64,000 nt of DNA from Vanrija pseudolonga (lineage: Eukaryota; Basidiomycota; Tremellomycetes; Trichosporonales; Trichosporonaceae): positions 56,185-120,184 of the forward strand of contig NC_085856.1 in NCBI RefSeq assembly GCF_020906515.1, given 5' to 3'. Each line of letters starts with the position of its first letter. Position 1 is the first letter of the stretch. The position numbers were made by a program, and so were the translations under genes. The notes beneath the pieces were generated by a model, which did no database searches, had not been told where the DNA came from, and saw only the letters and a list, made by a program, of their open reading frames with translations. Positions 11,225-22,185 of this stretch are shown in pieces.

Positions 11225-11462
11225 GTCTTCCGGGCCGAACGTATCGATTCTAATACTCAGGGGTCTCTCGACGGCGTTTGAAGCGGGTGAGACATGCGCC
11301 TTGGTCAACGCGTCCGCGACTGGCAAGTTAACCGTAATTCCGCTGCTGGAGCGGCTCTACGACCCCATCGCTGGCCGTGTCTTCCTCGACGGCATCGATA
11401 CGCGCCCCCTCAACACCACGTGGCTCCGTCAGCAAATCGGCCTGGCCTCTCAAGAACCGCGA
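11225..11462 (+). pseudogene. MDR/ABCB transporter exon relic
   Basis: A single fragment matches the nucleotide-binding domain of a multidrug-resistance type ABC transporter. It reads [18 protein letters not shown], a degenerate Walker A (NASATGKLT where GxxGxGKST is expected), [17 protein letters not shown] and [15 protein letters not shown], the Q-loop region. No flanking transmembrane domain or second nucleotide-binding domain is found, and the glycines of the phosphate loop are lost. It is a non-functional relic, next to a Copia fragment. Confidence 0.75.
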
Positions 11463-11679
11463 CGACGGGCTCGAGAGCGACCCGGCACTGCAAGAGGGTG
11501 ATCCGTTGTGAAGGGACGACGGATTACATAAATCCTGGGTTGCTATGGCGTCTCTACATACCTTTCGGACTAACCACATTTCTCACTCTCAGCGTTGGCA
11601 TGCGCTCCACAGGCCGAGCGAGCTCCACTGACGTCGCTGCCCTAACACGCCCCCTCGCGATGGTAACTCTCTTGCTCGT

Positions 11680-11912
11680 CATATCAGCTTCACGGCGCCG
11701 TCGCCGACGCCGGGGCCCACCATTCTACTCACACCAGTGGCTATTCGTCTCACTCCGAGCCCAATGGTCAACTTGTGGTGGCGCGGGCCATGGAGGCTTC
11801 TGGTGAAGATGTCGGCTAGATGTACAGCGCTAAGGACGTAACAGAGCTCCACTTTGTCCCTATTCCCCACCTCTCGGAGGTAGTGGTGGCGGACGTCTAA
11901 TGTGCTTTTTCA
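11680..11912 (-). mobile_element. Ty1/Copia polyprotein C-terminal relic
   Basis: On the minus strand the translation DVRHHYLREV...DKVELCYV followed by HLADIFTRSLHGPRHH...GLGVR matches the end of the Copia RNase H region (pattern KHIDIRYHF, YV, QLADIFTK, lG). The preceding KHI is out of frame by one base. No complete element, integrase or paired LTR was found. A TGTTAG/CTAACA inverted junction near 12684-12695 could mark old LTR ends, but I could not pair it. Confidence 0.7.
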
Positions 11913-12201
11913 GATTCAGTTCACTGAGCTGACCACCCACCAGCTCTATGCCCACTCGCTCCAAGCAGCGGTCTCTGGGATCTCCAGGAGGAAGCGTGCC
12001 ACAGCTCCACTTAGCGCTTATTGTGCTGGAACACTGTTCGCTTGCAGAGTGTCCGATTCATCAGAGGGCTTCGAGGTGAGGTTGGTATGGAAGGCCTCGA
12101 CTGACGGCAGTACATCGACACTCGCTCCGAGCTCGAGTCGTGCGCAGGCTGCGTCGACGGCTACTACGACAACTCTACAAAAGCTTCCGGATTCAAGTGA
12201 G

Positions 12202-12291
12202 TCACTCAATATCGGATCACTCAATATCGGATCACTCAATATCGGATCACTCAATATCGGATCACTCAATATCGGATCACTCAATATCGGA
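12202..12291. repeat. Six perfect 15-bp tandem repeats
   Basis: Six exact copies of TCACTCAATATCGGA fill 12202-12291. The unit is a multiple of three, and one plus-strand frame (11902-12384) reads through it as repeated SLNIG pentapeptides. No homologous protein is recognised, so coding is not established. The perfect copies suggest a recent expansion. Confidence 0.95.
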
Positions 12292-12886
12292 TCATGGCTG
12301 ACATTCCCAGCTGCGAGCAACTATCCACGCATAGCCAGAAATATTCTTGCATCGATGGTACCTGCCAACCCTACTATATGGTAGTTGCGGCGTGATCGCC
12401 AACGCACAGACCTCCCTTCGTCACTTCCGATCTTATTCTCGACGCTATCATATGCTCGCTGCACTCGTTCCATCGCCAGCTGGCAGTCGACGGCAGTCGA
12501 CGGCTATACTGCATCAATAGCGCCATACTTCTTCCCATAGAGTATTCCCGGAGAATACTCTAGAACACTCTGATGATGGTACCCCGCCTTAGTTCATCCT
12601 TGTGCTACGGTCACACCTCGACCCCCTTCGCTGCCATCTGGCCGCTGTCTCGTAGTCCGCTCAGGAGACATCACCACCGCGCCTAACATGTTAGAGCTTG
12701 GGCCTAGTGGAGCCTAGTGTATAGTACGCAGTAGCCAGCCGTCGCCATCAGTCTCAACCACTACTCGCCATCAGTCTCCATCGTCCAGTCGCCGCCGGTC
12801 GCCTCCACCAGTCGCCTCCGGTCAAGCAGGACACGAAGAAGACTGGGGCCGTCAGTGTCGGGAGCGGCGGAGCAGCGTACCACGAG
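12292..12886. other. Gene-free stretch with old repeat debris
   Basis: About 600 bp without a recognisable gene. It contains a short 11-bp duplication (GGCAGTCGACG, near 12485-12510), the CTAACATGTTAG palindrome near 12684-12695 and repeated CGCCATCAGTCTC phrases near 12745-12790. This looks like degraded repeat sequence. Confidence 0.45.
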
Positions 12887-13045
12887 TAACATTGGCAAAC
12901 TGCTGTGAGTTGAGGTGGAGGTCGCGTTCGAGGTCTGCAATCCGTGTCAGTGTGTGTCTTGCCATCTCTGCGTCGCTCGACTCACTCCAGAGCCTGGCAG
13001 TGCCGACGTTGACTGTGTCGAGAAAAGACATGAGGTAGGGGAAGC
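12887..13045 (-). pseudogene. MFS permease relic
   Basis: On the minus strand YLMSFLDTVNVGTAR is followed, after a gap that resembles a short intron, by ADLERDLHLNSQQFANV. This is the classic first-helix and loop signature of fungal anion:cation symporter (allantoate permease type) MFS proteins. No other part of such a transporter is nearby, so this is an isolated fragment. Confidence 0.65.
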
Positions 13046-13099
13046 TGACGGGGTGAGTGATGTCGTCGAGGTCCGCCGCCTCAAACCTTTATCCCGGCG

Positions 13100-14101
13100 C
13101 CTCACGCGCCACTGGCAGCCCCGGCGTCCTCGCCTCCCCTGCACGTTGTGCCAGACCTGTGCAGCCCCGTTCATAACCCAGCACTCACGACGATGCTCTC
13201 CAATCCGGTCGACAACGATGCCCGGCCGCCCCAAGCCGACTGGACGTGCCGGTACCCGAACAGAGCCGGAGTGCCGATGTGTTGCCGGTACCATGTCATG
13301 CAGCGTTGTGACCAGGACCCACCCGCGAGATCGAGCGAGCCGGGGTCTGCCAGCGACGTGTACTTAGTACCGTCTGTCGTTGTGCTCGCGCGAGCCCGTT
13401 GAAGCCAGCCGAGGATGTGATCGGCGATCCCACAGGCCGGCATGACGCCAAGAAGCAGATAAAGGAACTCACCGAATCCGTGGTGCTACCCGTGGTCAGC
13501 AAGGAACAGTGTAGGCATATCCAGTCCCCGAACGGCTCACGTAGATCATGTTGACGTCCCATGTGTGCTGCAACTGTGTCAGTCACAGAATGGTATGGCT
13601 TCACAGATGCACTCACCAAGGTATTGTACTCCACCTCCCAATCGTGCCGCTTGGGCAAGATCGTCGTGTTGAATGTGCGCTTCTCAGCCTCGCTGCCGAG
13701 GGTGTGGAGGTCTTGGCACGAGACGAGAAGCGTCGCGTTGCGGTTCTTGTCTGGGTCGGTCCCGATGTCTAAGGTGGCCTCGTGGAGGAATGTATCCCTC
13801 ATGACGCCGTGCCCCTCGTGCATGCTGCTGTCGTCACACCACTCGTCCATACAGTGGACAACCAAGGTGAGCCAGAGGACGCTCGACGAGCGCCGTGTGC
13901 ACTTGTTCCTCTTTGCGTGCTCGTCGACGAACCGTATGTCGTGCAAATTCGACTCGCACGCCTCGTAGCATAGGCCAGGTCGTGTCTGGAGGCGCAGAGC
14001 TGGGAGGCCGGGGACATGTTGGATGCCAAGCACGACGGGAGGAAGAGGACCGAGAGTGCCGTGAAGAGCGAGCTGTGCAAGGCGGCGAGGTTGACGCGCA
14101 T
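13100..14101 (-). pseudogene. Ferric reductase N-terminal relic
   Basis: Ferric-chelate reductases are plasma-membrane flavocytochromes for iron uptake. A start at 14101 gives a signal-like leader (MRVNLAALHSSLFTALSVLF). Then come the cysteine-rich extracellular segment GLCYEACESNLHDIRFVDEH...KCTR...CMDEWCDD, LQHTWDVNMIY in a short exon, and DHILGWLQRAR...TKYTSLADPGS...IGTPALFGYRH. These are the features before the heme-binding core. The frame shifts once near 14030. The sequence stops around 13100 without the transmembrane heme core or the FAD/NADPH domains and meets an MFS fragment, so this is a truncated gene. The family assignment rests on motif order. Confidence 0.65.
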
Positions 14102-14683
14102 TCAGAATGACAGGTTGGGAGGAGCGGAGCGCCCATCGCCGTGTGCTGGTAAGGACTGTGCGAGGTGTGGGGTCGAGGTCCAGTGGTGTGAAGCTGTTGT
14201 TGAATCGAGTTGCTTGGCAGGCGCGTCTTGGGTTGTAGTCAGTTCAGATCTGGGTGGAGGTTGAACAGGGAGGAGCGGAGATTTAGTCGGTCTCCGTCGA
14301 AACACGTGGTCATGACGACAATGATGCAAGGACAAGCACCACCAACTACAGCACCCTTGCATGTCTTTCTTGCACGACCTCTGTAGCATACAGCATCCTC
14401 ATTGCCGCCATGCTAAGGTTGACAAGATGCAGTTTGCTCATCTGGGGGTTGGAGTGTGCAGGTAGAGTGACGCTGGGGCTGTGGCCCAAAAATAGCAGAG
14501 TACTTACAGTAGCAGCTGTTAGCTGTTCCCGCTCCACCACGTGGTGTCACACCACCTTCGCCTTCGTGCCTTTGCGCCACCCGCAGCTGAATGGCGCCAA
14601 CAGCTTTGACAACCAACCTTCTCTCTCTAGCACACCCTCACATCTACATTTACTCCTACACAAGCCCACCGTTCGGGGACGCC
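14102..14683. other. Gene-free stretch
   Basis: About 580 bp between the ferric reductase relic and the next gene candidate. No gene or repeat was recognised; it would hold the promoters of both. Confidence 0.45.
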
Positions 14684-15652
14684 ATGACTGAACACGAAGC
14701 CCAAGCCGTTCCCTTGACCGACGATGTACCGGATCCGGCCACACCAAGGCAGCGGCGCATCCGCAAGATCACCACCCTCGGCCCTTGTTGTGGATCTAGC
14801 GTGCGTCCCCCGTCGTGCTCCGGCGCTGATGATGTCTAGTCGTCACCACCGTGATGAAAACCAGCCGCGAACACATTGAAAGCATCTTCACCACCGTGAT
14901 GAAAACCAGCCGCGAACACATTGAAAGCATCTTCACAGCCTATGTTGTGCACAACTGGATCGACAAGATTTGGCTCGCCTCTCTGTGCGTGCCCGTCGCT
15001 CAGGCGCTGCTTGTCCACTACAAGGTGTGTAGGACGAGCTCCTCGGCAGCGGTGGAGTGCGTCATCTGACTACGTACATATCAAGTCCAAGGACGACCAG
15101 GCCCTCGTCGTGAGTCGTTCGGGTTCACCGTGCGCCGCTCACCTTTCTCAGTCTGCCACGATCAAGACTGTCCGCACTTACAATCTGGAACAAGCGCGCC
15201 AATTGCTTTCATGCGCCATCCTTTTCGCTGGCTATCAGCTCACCTTATTTGTCCTTCCAACGCTCTTGAAAGTGGTCTTGTCCGAGAGCTGGGACGATGA
15301 CAAAGTGTGGGGGTCAACGGTATGTGATCCACGGTCTTCACCTTGGCCATGCGATGCCTGACAACTACCGCAGGGCACCCAGCTCGCGCTCATCTTCCTG
15401 TCATTTAACTTCGTCTGCCCTTTGCAGTCCCGCCTCTCCCAGATTCACCTCATTAATGCCGAGACCGCCAGCGCTACGCCCGTCCCGTCTGGCGCCCGAA
15501 GGTCGTCCCTCTCTCCGCGAGGTAGAAGGCGTGGCGCCAGCGCCGGGCGGCAGCGCGCAACCCTGCCCAGATCGCTCAGGCTGCCGCGCCTCCCTCGACT
15601 TTCGCCACGCCGTTGCCACCGCACAAACGTTCGCCCACCCGCACCACCCTGA
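14684..15652 (+). CDS. Hypothetical membrane protein, multi-exon
   Basis: Family not recognised. A start at 14684 (MTEHEAQAVPLTDDVPDP) begins a chain of exons with good GT-AG borders: about 14684-14800, 14840-15023, a tiny exon near 15085-15110, 15152-15319 and 15374 onward. Hydrophobic segments IDKIWLASLCVPVAQALLV, LLSCAILFAGYQLTLFVLP and TQLALIFLSFNFVCPL suggest three membrane helices. A positively charged Ser/Arg-rich tail follows, ending near 15652 in one frame. Exon 2 contains an in-frame 45-bp duplication (14843-14932) that repeats MKTSREHIESIF. The 3' end and intron choices are uncertain, and the gene may not be functional. Confidence 0.45.
14843..14932. repeat. 45-bp in-frame tandem duplication
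   Basis: Two copies of a 45-bp unit beginning TCACCACCGTGATG lie at 14843-14887 and 14888-14932, apparently identical. Because 45 is a multiple of three, the duplication adds fifteen residues to the hypothetical membrane protein without shifting the frame. Confidence 0.9.
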
Positions 15653-15664
15653 GACCCGCCTGTC

Positions 15665-15711
15665 GAACAAACGAACAAAAGAACAAACGAACAAAAGAAC
15701 AAAAGAACAAG
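15665..15711. repeat. GAACAAAA/GAACAAAC short tandem array
   Basis: About five imperfect 8- to 10-bp units alternate GAACAAAC and GAACAAAA. They lie just beyond the probable end of the preceding gene candidate. Confidence 0.85.
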
Positions 15712-17522
15712 CCATGGTACAACATGTGTCAGTGAGCTCGCGTAGTATAGCTTGTTTGAGGAGCGTCAATCGCTGTTCCCTGTCTCTTGCTGCTCAAGAA
15801 CTCGCCCGGCACCCTGGTAAGCAGTCGCCGCGCGGCTGAATTGATGGGCGTGGCTCTGAACCTGTTCCATTGTGAAAGTATTCAGCAATGCCAGATACAA
15901 CAGCACTATCGGTTACCCTCGAAGAGTGTGTGAACTAAACCTCGTTCCGCCTCCCAGACTCTGTGTGCTGATAATATCCAACTCGTCAACTCACATGCGG
16001 TGAAAGCCGCTGTCGAACAACACCTCATAACCGATACAGTGCCAGTACCTCTCAAGTCCACGATTGCCTCTCAAGTCCACGCGGTCCCATCTCGATCACC
16101 GCCGCCGCCGCCCCTTCGCAATCTTATGCAGGCGGTCGACGCCATCACAGGGAAACCGGGGAGCTCCTGCCCCAGAAGACGATGGAACGAACGTTGTTAC
16201 CGCTCCCCTGAGAGAAGCTCAGGGTAGTGCTTTGATACTGGTGGGTAGGGAGGTGGGGTTGTTGGGGGGGCGGTCGCCTGTCGGACACGGGCTGTGATTC
16301 GTCTTGATCAGCAGGGCTTTTTGGCTTGTGCGCAATGTGCGCAGCGGAAGGAGGATTACACGTTTGGGCTGCTTGAAAGTGATTGGACATTATTTAGGAT
16401 GCGTAGTCTACCCCATCTCAGTAGAGGCGTTCGTCAGTCGTCAGTTACCGGGTTCAAGTCTCGTCGACATTGTCAGCAAAGATCCAAACTATGTGAGACA
16501 ACAATGACGGGTCCACACTTCTACACATGCTGCAGAGCAAACACAACGTCCACAACCACCTGCAGCCCCGGGTCGCTCGTCATCGACCCCACGTCAAGCA
16601 CATCTTTAGGCAGCTTGGGCACCCAACCCGATCCGACCGGGAGCGCCATCGTGCTACACAGACGACCACGAGATGGGTGTTCTGGCCCGAACGCACGCGG
16701 GAGGTTACTACGCGGCTTGGTCTGCTCTACAAGCCTAACATCTTGTGCGGCCATGACCAAACCCAAGCCGTGACCCAACCTCAGCCGCAGCCGTTATCGC
16801 ATTGGTCACCATCGTAAAGGCACCGTCCTCGCCCCTCCTGCCCAGACGCTGACAGACTCGCTTTGGCCGCGCAGGAAAAGCTCATGATCCCACATAATCC
16901 CCTGTTTGCATGTTTGCCAGCCCTTCTCCATCGCTCGGCGCCTGGTGCACAAGTTGTGCTTTCATTCACTACGGCATCGGAAAGCACGCACACAAAGAGA
17001 GTCTGTGTGATGTCAGCGGCGGCCATGCACGAGCCCCCAGACTGTGTTAACCTGGATGGTGGGGGCAGTGCTCAGGGACGAGGCAATGGGTCTGGAGGGG
17101 GAGGTCCAGGGCTACAATCTCCTAACATGACTTCCCTGTCGTCCCTACTACCCCCCTGCTCACCTGCCTCGAGACGTGTCCCTGGCCGTGAACAAGCTGC
17201 TCCTTTGAACAGTTAAGTTAGTGAGCAGCTGAGGGCCTTGGGGTGCCGAGCTGGATTGAAGCTCACCCCGTGAATGTCCGCGCCTATGTCCTGCCAGAGA
17301 CGCATTCCTTCCACGTTTCCCTGCTGCTGCCATCACGTTGTATTGCAGTCAAATATTTGGAGAGGGGGAAGGGGAAAGTGCCATCTACGGCGGTGGCTCA
17401 AAAGACAGGCTGTCTGTCTCCAGACTCCATCCCAGCGGCCACATCGTCAGGAGCAGATTGGTGGTCACGTTCAAGTTCCTACGAGATGCACAGCGCGGTA
17501 TTGAGGAGGGACGTCCAAGAGG
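15712..17522. other. No confident gene
   Basis: About 1.8 kb in which I support no complete gene. A minus-strand frame at 16521-16778 contains QDVRLVEQTKPRSNLPRAFG and ALPVGSGWVPKLPKDVLDV, which has a protein-like composition and may be a transcription-factor C-terminal relic, but I cannot place it. Short local duplications occur, for example CCTCTCAAGTCCACG near 16048-16082. Confidence 0.4.
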
Positions 17523-18460
17523 TCACATCCTTAGTGGACGCGGTGGATTCACTGCTGTTTGTAATCTACGCAGAACATTCGAGCAGGTCACGCCGATGGT
17601 TTCGCTCCTCCCTGATGACCAGGAGGGCTGGAAAACCTGTGCTGGTAGCGCGCCAAGCGACGTACATATGTCGACCACCTGCAAGGCGTGCACCGCTTCG
17701 AGCGAGGTCAGCAGCCGACGCAGCACCCCATCGCCGAAGCTTGGAATGTCCTTGGCGAAAGTTTGGAGGGCTGAGTGGGGAAATGACGGCGTATGAAGCC
17801 CGCACGAATACCGCATGAGGGTTTGCAGTAGCCGCTCGGATTGAGGAGATGCTGCCGTTGGCGGCGATAGCAATGGCAGGAAGGGGTGGATGGCAAGAGC
17901 TGGTTGTACATGTTGCTGTGAGTTGCTCAGAGCCAACGGCGGACCTACGCGATTGGACAGAATCAACGGGGATGTCGCATTGAGCAGTTGCATCCCCGCT
18001 GTTCGGTGCAAATGCGAGCCGGAGCCCTCATGAGAGTCGCCGGGAGAGAATAGTGCCGCAGGCTGCTGCTCTTCCCACGGTGCTCAGTTGGTTGGTCCGG
18101 CTCAACCGTCGACAGGATCTGGCGTGGCTCTATCTCAGCATCCAGGCGCGCCCCCGCTGCTGCACGCGCCGGTGCAGCTTCGTCGTTCGGCGCCCCGTCG
18201 TTCGCCTTGCCTCTCTTGCTTGGCCCTGTGGGTGCACTGGGCAACACGAAGCAGTCGTCCCCGAGCACCTTGCAACGATGGTACTTGAGCGCGTGAGATA
18301 GAAGTGAGGGGCCCTCGGGCACTGAGGCGCCGGACAGCTCACAGCGCGCCTTGCGCTGCTGGCAGAGGCAGCATGAGCGGCGGGCGATTGAGAGACGGGA
18401 TGTGGTCGGAAGATTGGGCGAGGGTGAGGGGGGAGTGCGGGGTGGGGCATGCGTCGGCAT
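17523..18460 (-). pseudogene. Zn2Cys6 transcription factor, partial or decayed
   Basis: The start at 18460 leads to a fungal binuclear zinc cluster: SCCLCQQRKARCE, a spacer, then HRCKVLGDDCFV. The spacing C-x2-C-x6-C, loop, C-x-x-x-x-x-x-C is typical of Gal4-type factors, which bind DNA in the nucleus. A basic linker follows (TGPSKRGKAND). Further along in another frame are LILSNRVGPPLALSNSQQH, YSCGLHTPSFPHSALQTF and GVLRRLLTSLEAVHALQVVD, resembling the middle regulatory region of this class. These blocks need frame changes that do not all coincide with clear introns. The length is well below the usual 600-900 residues, so it is scored as partial or decayed. Confidence 0.6.
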
Positions 18461-19646
18461 GGCGCCCGGTGTTGCGCAAAGGATGGTTGAGACGAAGAGT
18501 GGGAAAGCAAAGTCAAGACGCGGCGGCCAAAGCGTTTAAGTGAAGCCTCCGCTTCGTCCCCAGATCCGCCGCTTTGTAGGGCCACACACCCTATTCGCAG
18601 TGTTGGACTAATGGACGACTAGTGGCACTCCCATGCCCGCCAAGCTTTTCGATTCTTTGTAGCTCCCCTTGGTTTACTGGCCCCCCTGTGTCGGACAAGC
18701 TTTTCCTTCTCGTCGTCATCCAAGGCGTAACACGGCCCGCCGCACCGCCGAGGATTCTTGTTTGGCACGAGCTTTGCTTCCAGCTTCCGGAGGGCCGGTG
18801 GCATTGCTTGGCGAGTTGAATTCTGTGGCCGCCTGCTTGCACCATTAGGCCTCAAAACTTGCAGCCGATTGCCCACTGCGGAGGCGACCGACCATGTGCA
18901 CTTCGGCTGGATTTAGGCACGTCGATGGGCTGACAACAGTCTGCTTTTACAGTTTCATTTCCTGCTCTACTTGGGTTGGTCTGAACCACCTCTTCGCTCC
19001 TTGATCCCCTCTGTTGAATGAAGCAAGGGTCGTCCCACAAGCCAAGCAAAAGCCACGCGCCGAAGAGCTCCGCAAGAGAAACCTCAGCCCACGCACTAAA
19101 AGATTGCACGAGCCCAACTGCAACTATAGCGAGCACACGGGATTTGGCCCAGGCCATGAATTGAGAATAAACAATCGTCTTGGCTTGGCGATGACAGTGG
19201 TCGAGAATGTGGCATTCGTGGCTTGCACAACAGCAACAACCCCTCCCCCTGTTGCGTTAGAGCTGACGACAAGCCTGGCCAGGCCACACCTGTCTAGCCC
19301 AAGCCTCAGCGTTGACGGCGTTAGAGAGCCCCAATGAGTAGAAACAACCCCAACAATCTGACTACTTCAACGCCCATATGATAGCGCCATAGGACGCCGA
19401 CACCGATTGGATGACGCGGATTGACGACCAGCTGGAGCAATAAATGAAGAAGGCCGATCAGAGTGAACCGAGCCTACTGTACTACCAAGTACATGACAAG
19501 GATTATTATTGAGAGACAGGCGACAGACGTTACATGAATTTAAGATTACCATGTCGTCGTTATATTCGTATCGGACTGATTGCATTCTGGCCGCCGACGT
19601 CGGCGTTGCGCTCCACACCGACGTATGAGCGACGAGTGCTGCTGAG
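18461..19646. other. Gene-free stretch before the left palindrome arm
   Basis: About 1.2 kb with no recognisable gene, RNA or repeat. The sequence at its right edge has no match to the sequence beyond the right arm, which defines the outer border of the inverted repeat at 19647. Confidence 0.5.
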
Positions 19647-22185
19647 GTCGCTCTAACAATCCTTAGTTTCAGGGTGCGGATCCCCAGAGGAGACCTGGGA
19701 CCAGCTTTCCGATCAGACATGTTTTGTTGAATCCGTCTGATTAATTTGAGATGAAAGCCGTAGATGAGATTCGAGGTTAGGAAGGTGACCGAGAGTAGGC
19801 TGAGCTCCAAGCTTGGGCGTGGGCGGCCGGACGAAACGGCCGACCTTGGAGTCAGGTTGTCGCATCGCTACGGCCAGTTTGATGTCTCTGGGAAGCGAGG
19901 AACGGGTCGTTAAGTACACGAGACAAGGCCTATTTACTCGATTTCGTATTGAACTGACTTCACTGTTAGAAGTACGTGCATCGATTTCAGTCGATATCGA
20001 CGCCAGGGGAGCTCGAGATCATACTGGAACGCAATTCCAATACCAGTGGTGAGAAATTGAGTCAGTCCTAGACGAATTTGAAGGCTCATAGTGAGCCAGG
20101 ACTGGGGCCCTCACGTCGTCCATTTTGTCAGTTCAAACCCGAAAGATCCGGCGACACATTGACGAGATTAACTCAACCGGTGGTGACCAGGTCACTGCTC
20201 TGGTCGCAGCCATTTTGCGCTCCATTGCCTGGGAATATTCACATGGGCACGGAGCCCAATTTTGACTGTCACCCTGCGGCATATCGATAACGTACAACGA
20301 GCATGGCCTCTGGCACCAGAGAATCCAGAACTACGGCCCAGCGCACAATTAGTCGTGGTTCCCTCCAAGTGCACTTTCCTCCCAGCGGGACTCTACGAAT
20401 CATCTCCTTTTCCATCCCTGAGGATCTCACCTGGTGACGCGTTTTGGTATTTAGGAATCAGGGGTCTCCTCATTCCTCTTTTTTACTTTCAGTGGCCTCT
20501 TCAACTTCTTTGGCGGCCTCGTTGGCAAATGTCAGACGGGCGGTGTTCCCCTCGGCGCTCTCGGCGCTGTGGACTGCGCGTTCTCACCCTCAAGTGCTAA
20601 ACACCACACTGTTGTGTTCAGGACGCCTTTGTTCCAAGGCAGGCGCGATAACCATTTGGCCGTCTGATAGGCACGGTTTTTAGGGACTCAACACGACTCT
20701 TAGCCCACCAGCTTGACTTAGGTCCTTGATGTTATGCGCGCTTTGGGAGATCCTGCACCATTCGGCTGCTGCACCATTGTTGCAGCATTGTCCGTCGTGC
20801 CTGCTGATTCACGGATGGCCGCTGATACAAGCAAGCTCAGGCACTCATGCTGAGAATACGGCCTACTGCCACGTAACCGACTTTCCAACTAGGCGCTGCA
20901 CCGACTCCCCGATGCAACGATCAACCGCGCGGCAGGTTCAGCTGGACGAGAAGCACAGGAGCGTCATGTCAATCTCTCGGTCCTTCTTACTACGTAACGC
21001 GTGTTCAGAAAGCTAACATGGAACGGGGAACCATTTACACGACGACACCTTGCATGACCGAGTCCCGACCACGAAAGGACAGCCAGGACGTACAACCGAA
21101 TGATACTGTCTAGGGGATATAGTATCACCGCGCGGCACGTGGTCTCTGGTGCCTACACCTCGAGCACGTTTTATAGCGCGTCCGTTCGAGTAGTCGCCAG
21201 CGTCTGCACCCCACGTTTGTCCTGGGACCGGGGAGGTATCGTTCGCTGGTTCAAAACATCCGTCTCAGGAGTGGGATTGAGGCGTAACTGAAGTCCAGTC
21301 CTCCTTTCTAACACGATTGTGATACTGAGGCAGGAACTGACTGCTCCGACGGCTGTCACTCTTCCCGAAGCGACCTATAAAGCACCACACAGGGCACACC
21401 GTTGCTTACGTTGAGCAGGCACGGTCCGTCTTATTAACAAGCCAATCTTTGTTGCCCGTGATGGGAGTCGAAAAGACGACTTCAGGACTGTTGCGCTTCA
21501 AGGCTTACCATGTGAATGCTTCCGACCTGCACAGATTATCTTCGTGCTCAAGGGCATCGATGATGTGGGCTTCATTCTTTGGACTTGACACTTCCACAAG
21601 TCATCGGTCTACAAGCCTACCGGACTGAGGCTTGCTTGCCTCTCGATGCTGTAAAAGTAAGCCATTGTCACAGCCTGCCATGTCGGTCAATCACCCTTTT
21701 CTTCGGAGGGCAGGGCTCCTTCTGACTTGCGACCAGACAAAGTCAACATATCCTTGTTTTTGAAAACTACATCCCGCCACGGCAAAGCAGTACGATTACT
21801 GGTTAAGGCAAACGGCCGTCTGTCTGCGTCGGGGAACCTTCGAAATGCTCTTTAAGAGTGCTCCAGGGTGTTCGCAGTGACCGGTACGCTCATTGCAACG
21901 CCTTTTCATTGCCGTTTTCCTGTTTCCGACGGCCCGCAAGGCTGTTTGAACCGCCAACCTTCGTACGGACGGAATGTCAGCCAAACTTTCCTACCAGGAC
22001 TTGCCGGAAGCGAGGTCTCACTTCCTTGTTTGAGCGTCCAAAGACGCTTCACGGGCTTCACACACCCGTTCTCGAGTCCGAACAGCCGCCTCTCGCTCCC
22101 TAAGCTCAGTCTCTATGATTGCCGATGAGGTGGAAGCGGGGTCACTGATAGTACCGTTAACTAGTACTGTCTATGACAATGACAC
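19647..22185. other. Outer, diverged part of left arm
   Basis: No gene is recognised in this 2.5 kb. Its mirror is 41401-43993. Several peptides are similar in both arms, for example NVQRAWPLAPENPELRPS, but the frames are not conserved around them and substitutions include many amino-acid changes. I therefore treat it as non-coding or decayed sequence. The right copy has an extra 25-bp duplication. Confidence 0.5.

Noticed and set aside
12684-12695. CTAACATGTTAG as paired LTR ends
   Set aside because: No second LTR or target-site duplication could be found; the palindrome alone is too short to call an element.
16430-16470. tRNA-like phrase GGGTTCAAGTC
   Set aside because: No cloverleaf arms or A-box could be formed around it. 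No tRNA or rRNA gene was found in the window.
20262-20620. Possible hydrophobin or small secreted protein in the outer arms (LFNFFGGLVDKCQTGG in the right copy)
   Set aside because: Cysteine number and spacing do not fit a hydrophobin, and the frame is not preserved between arms.
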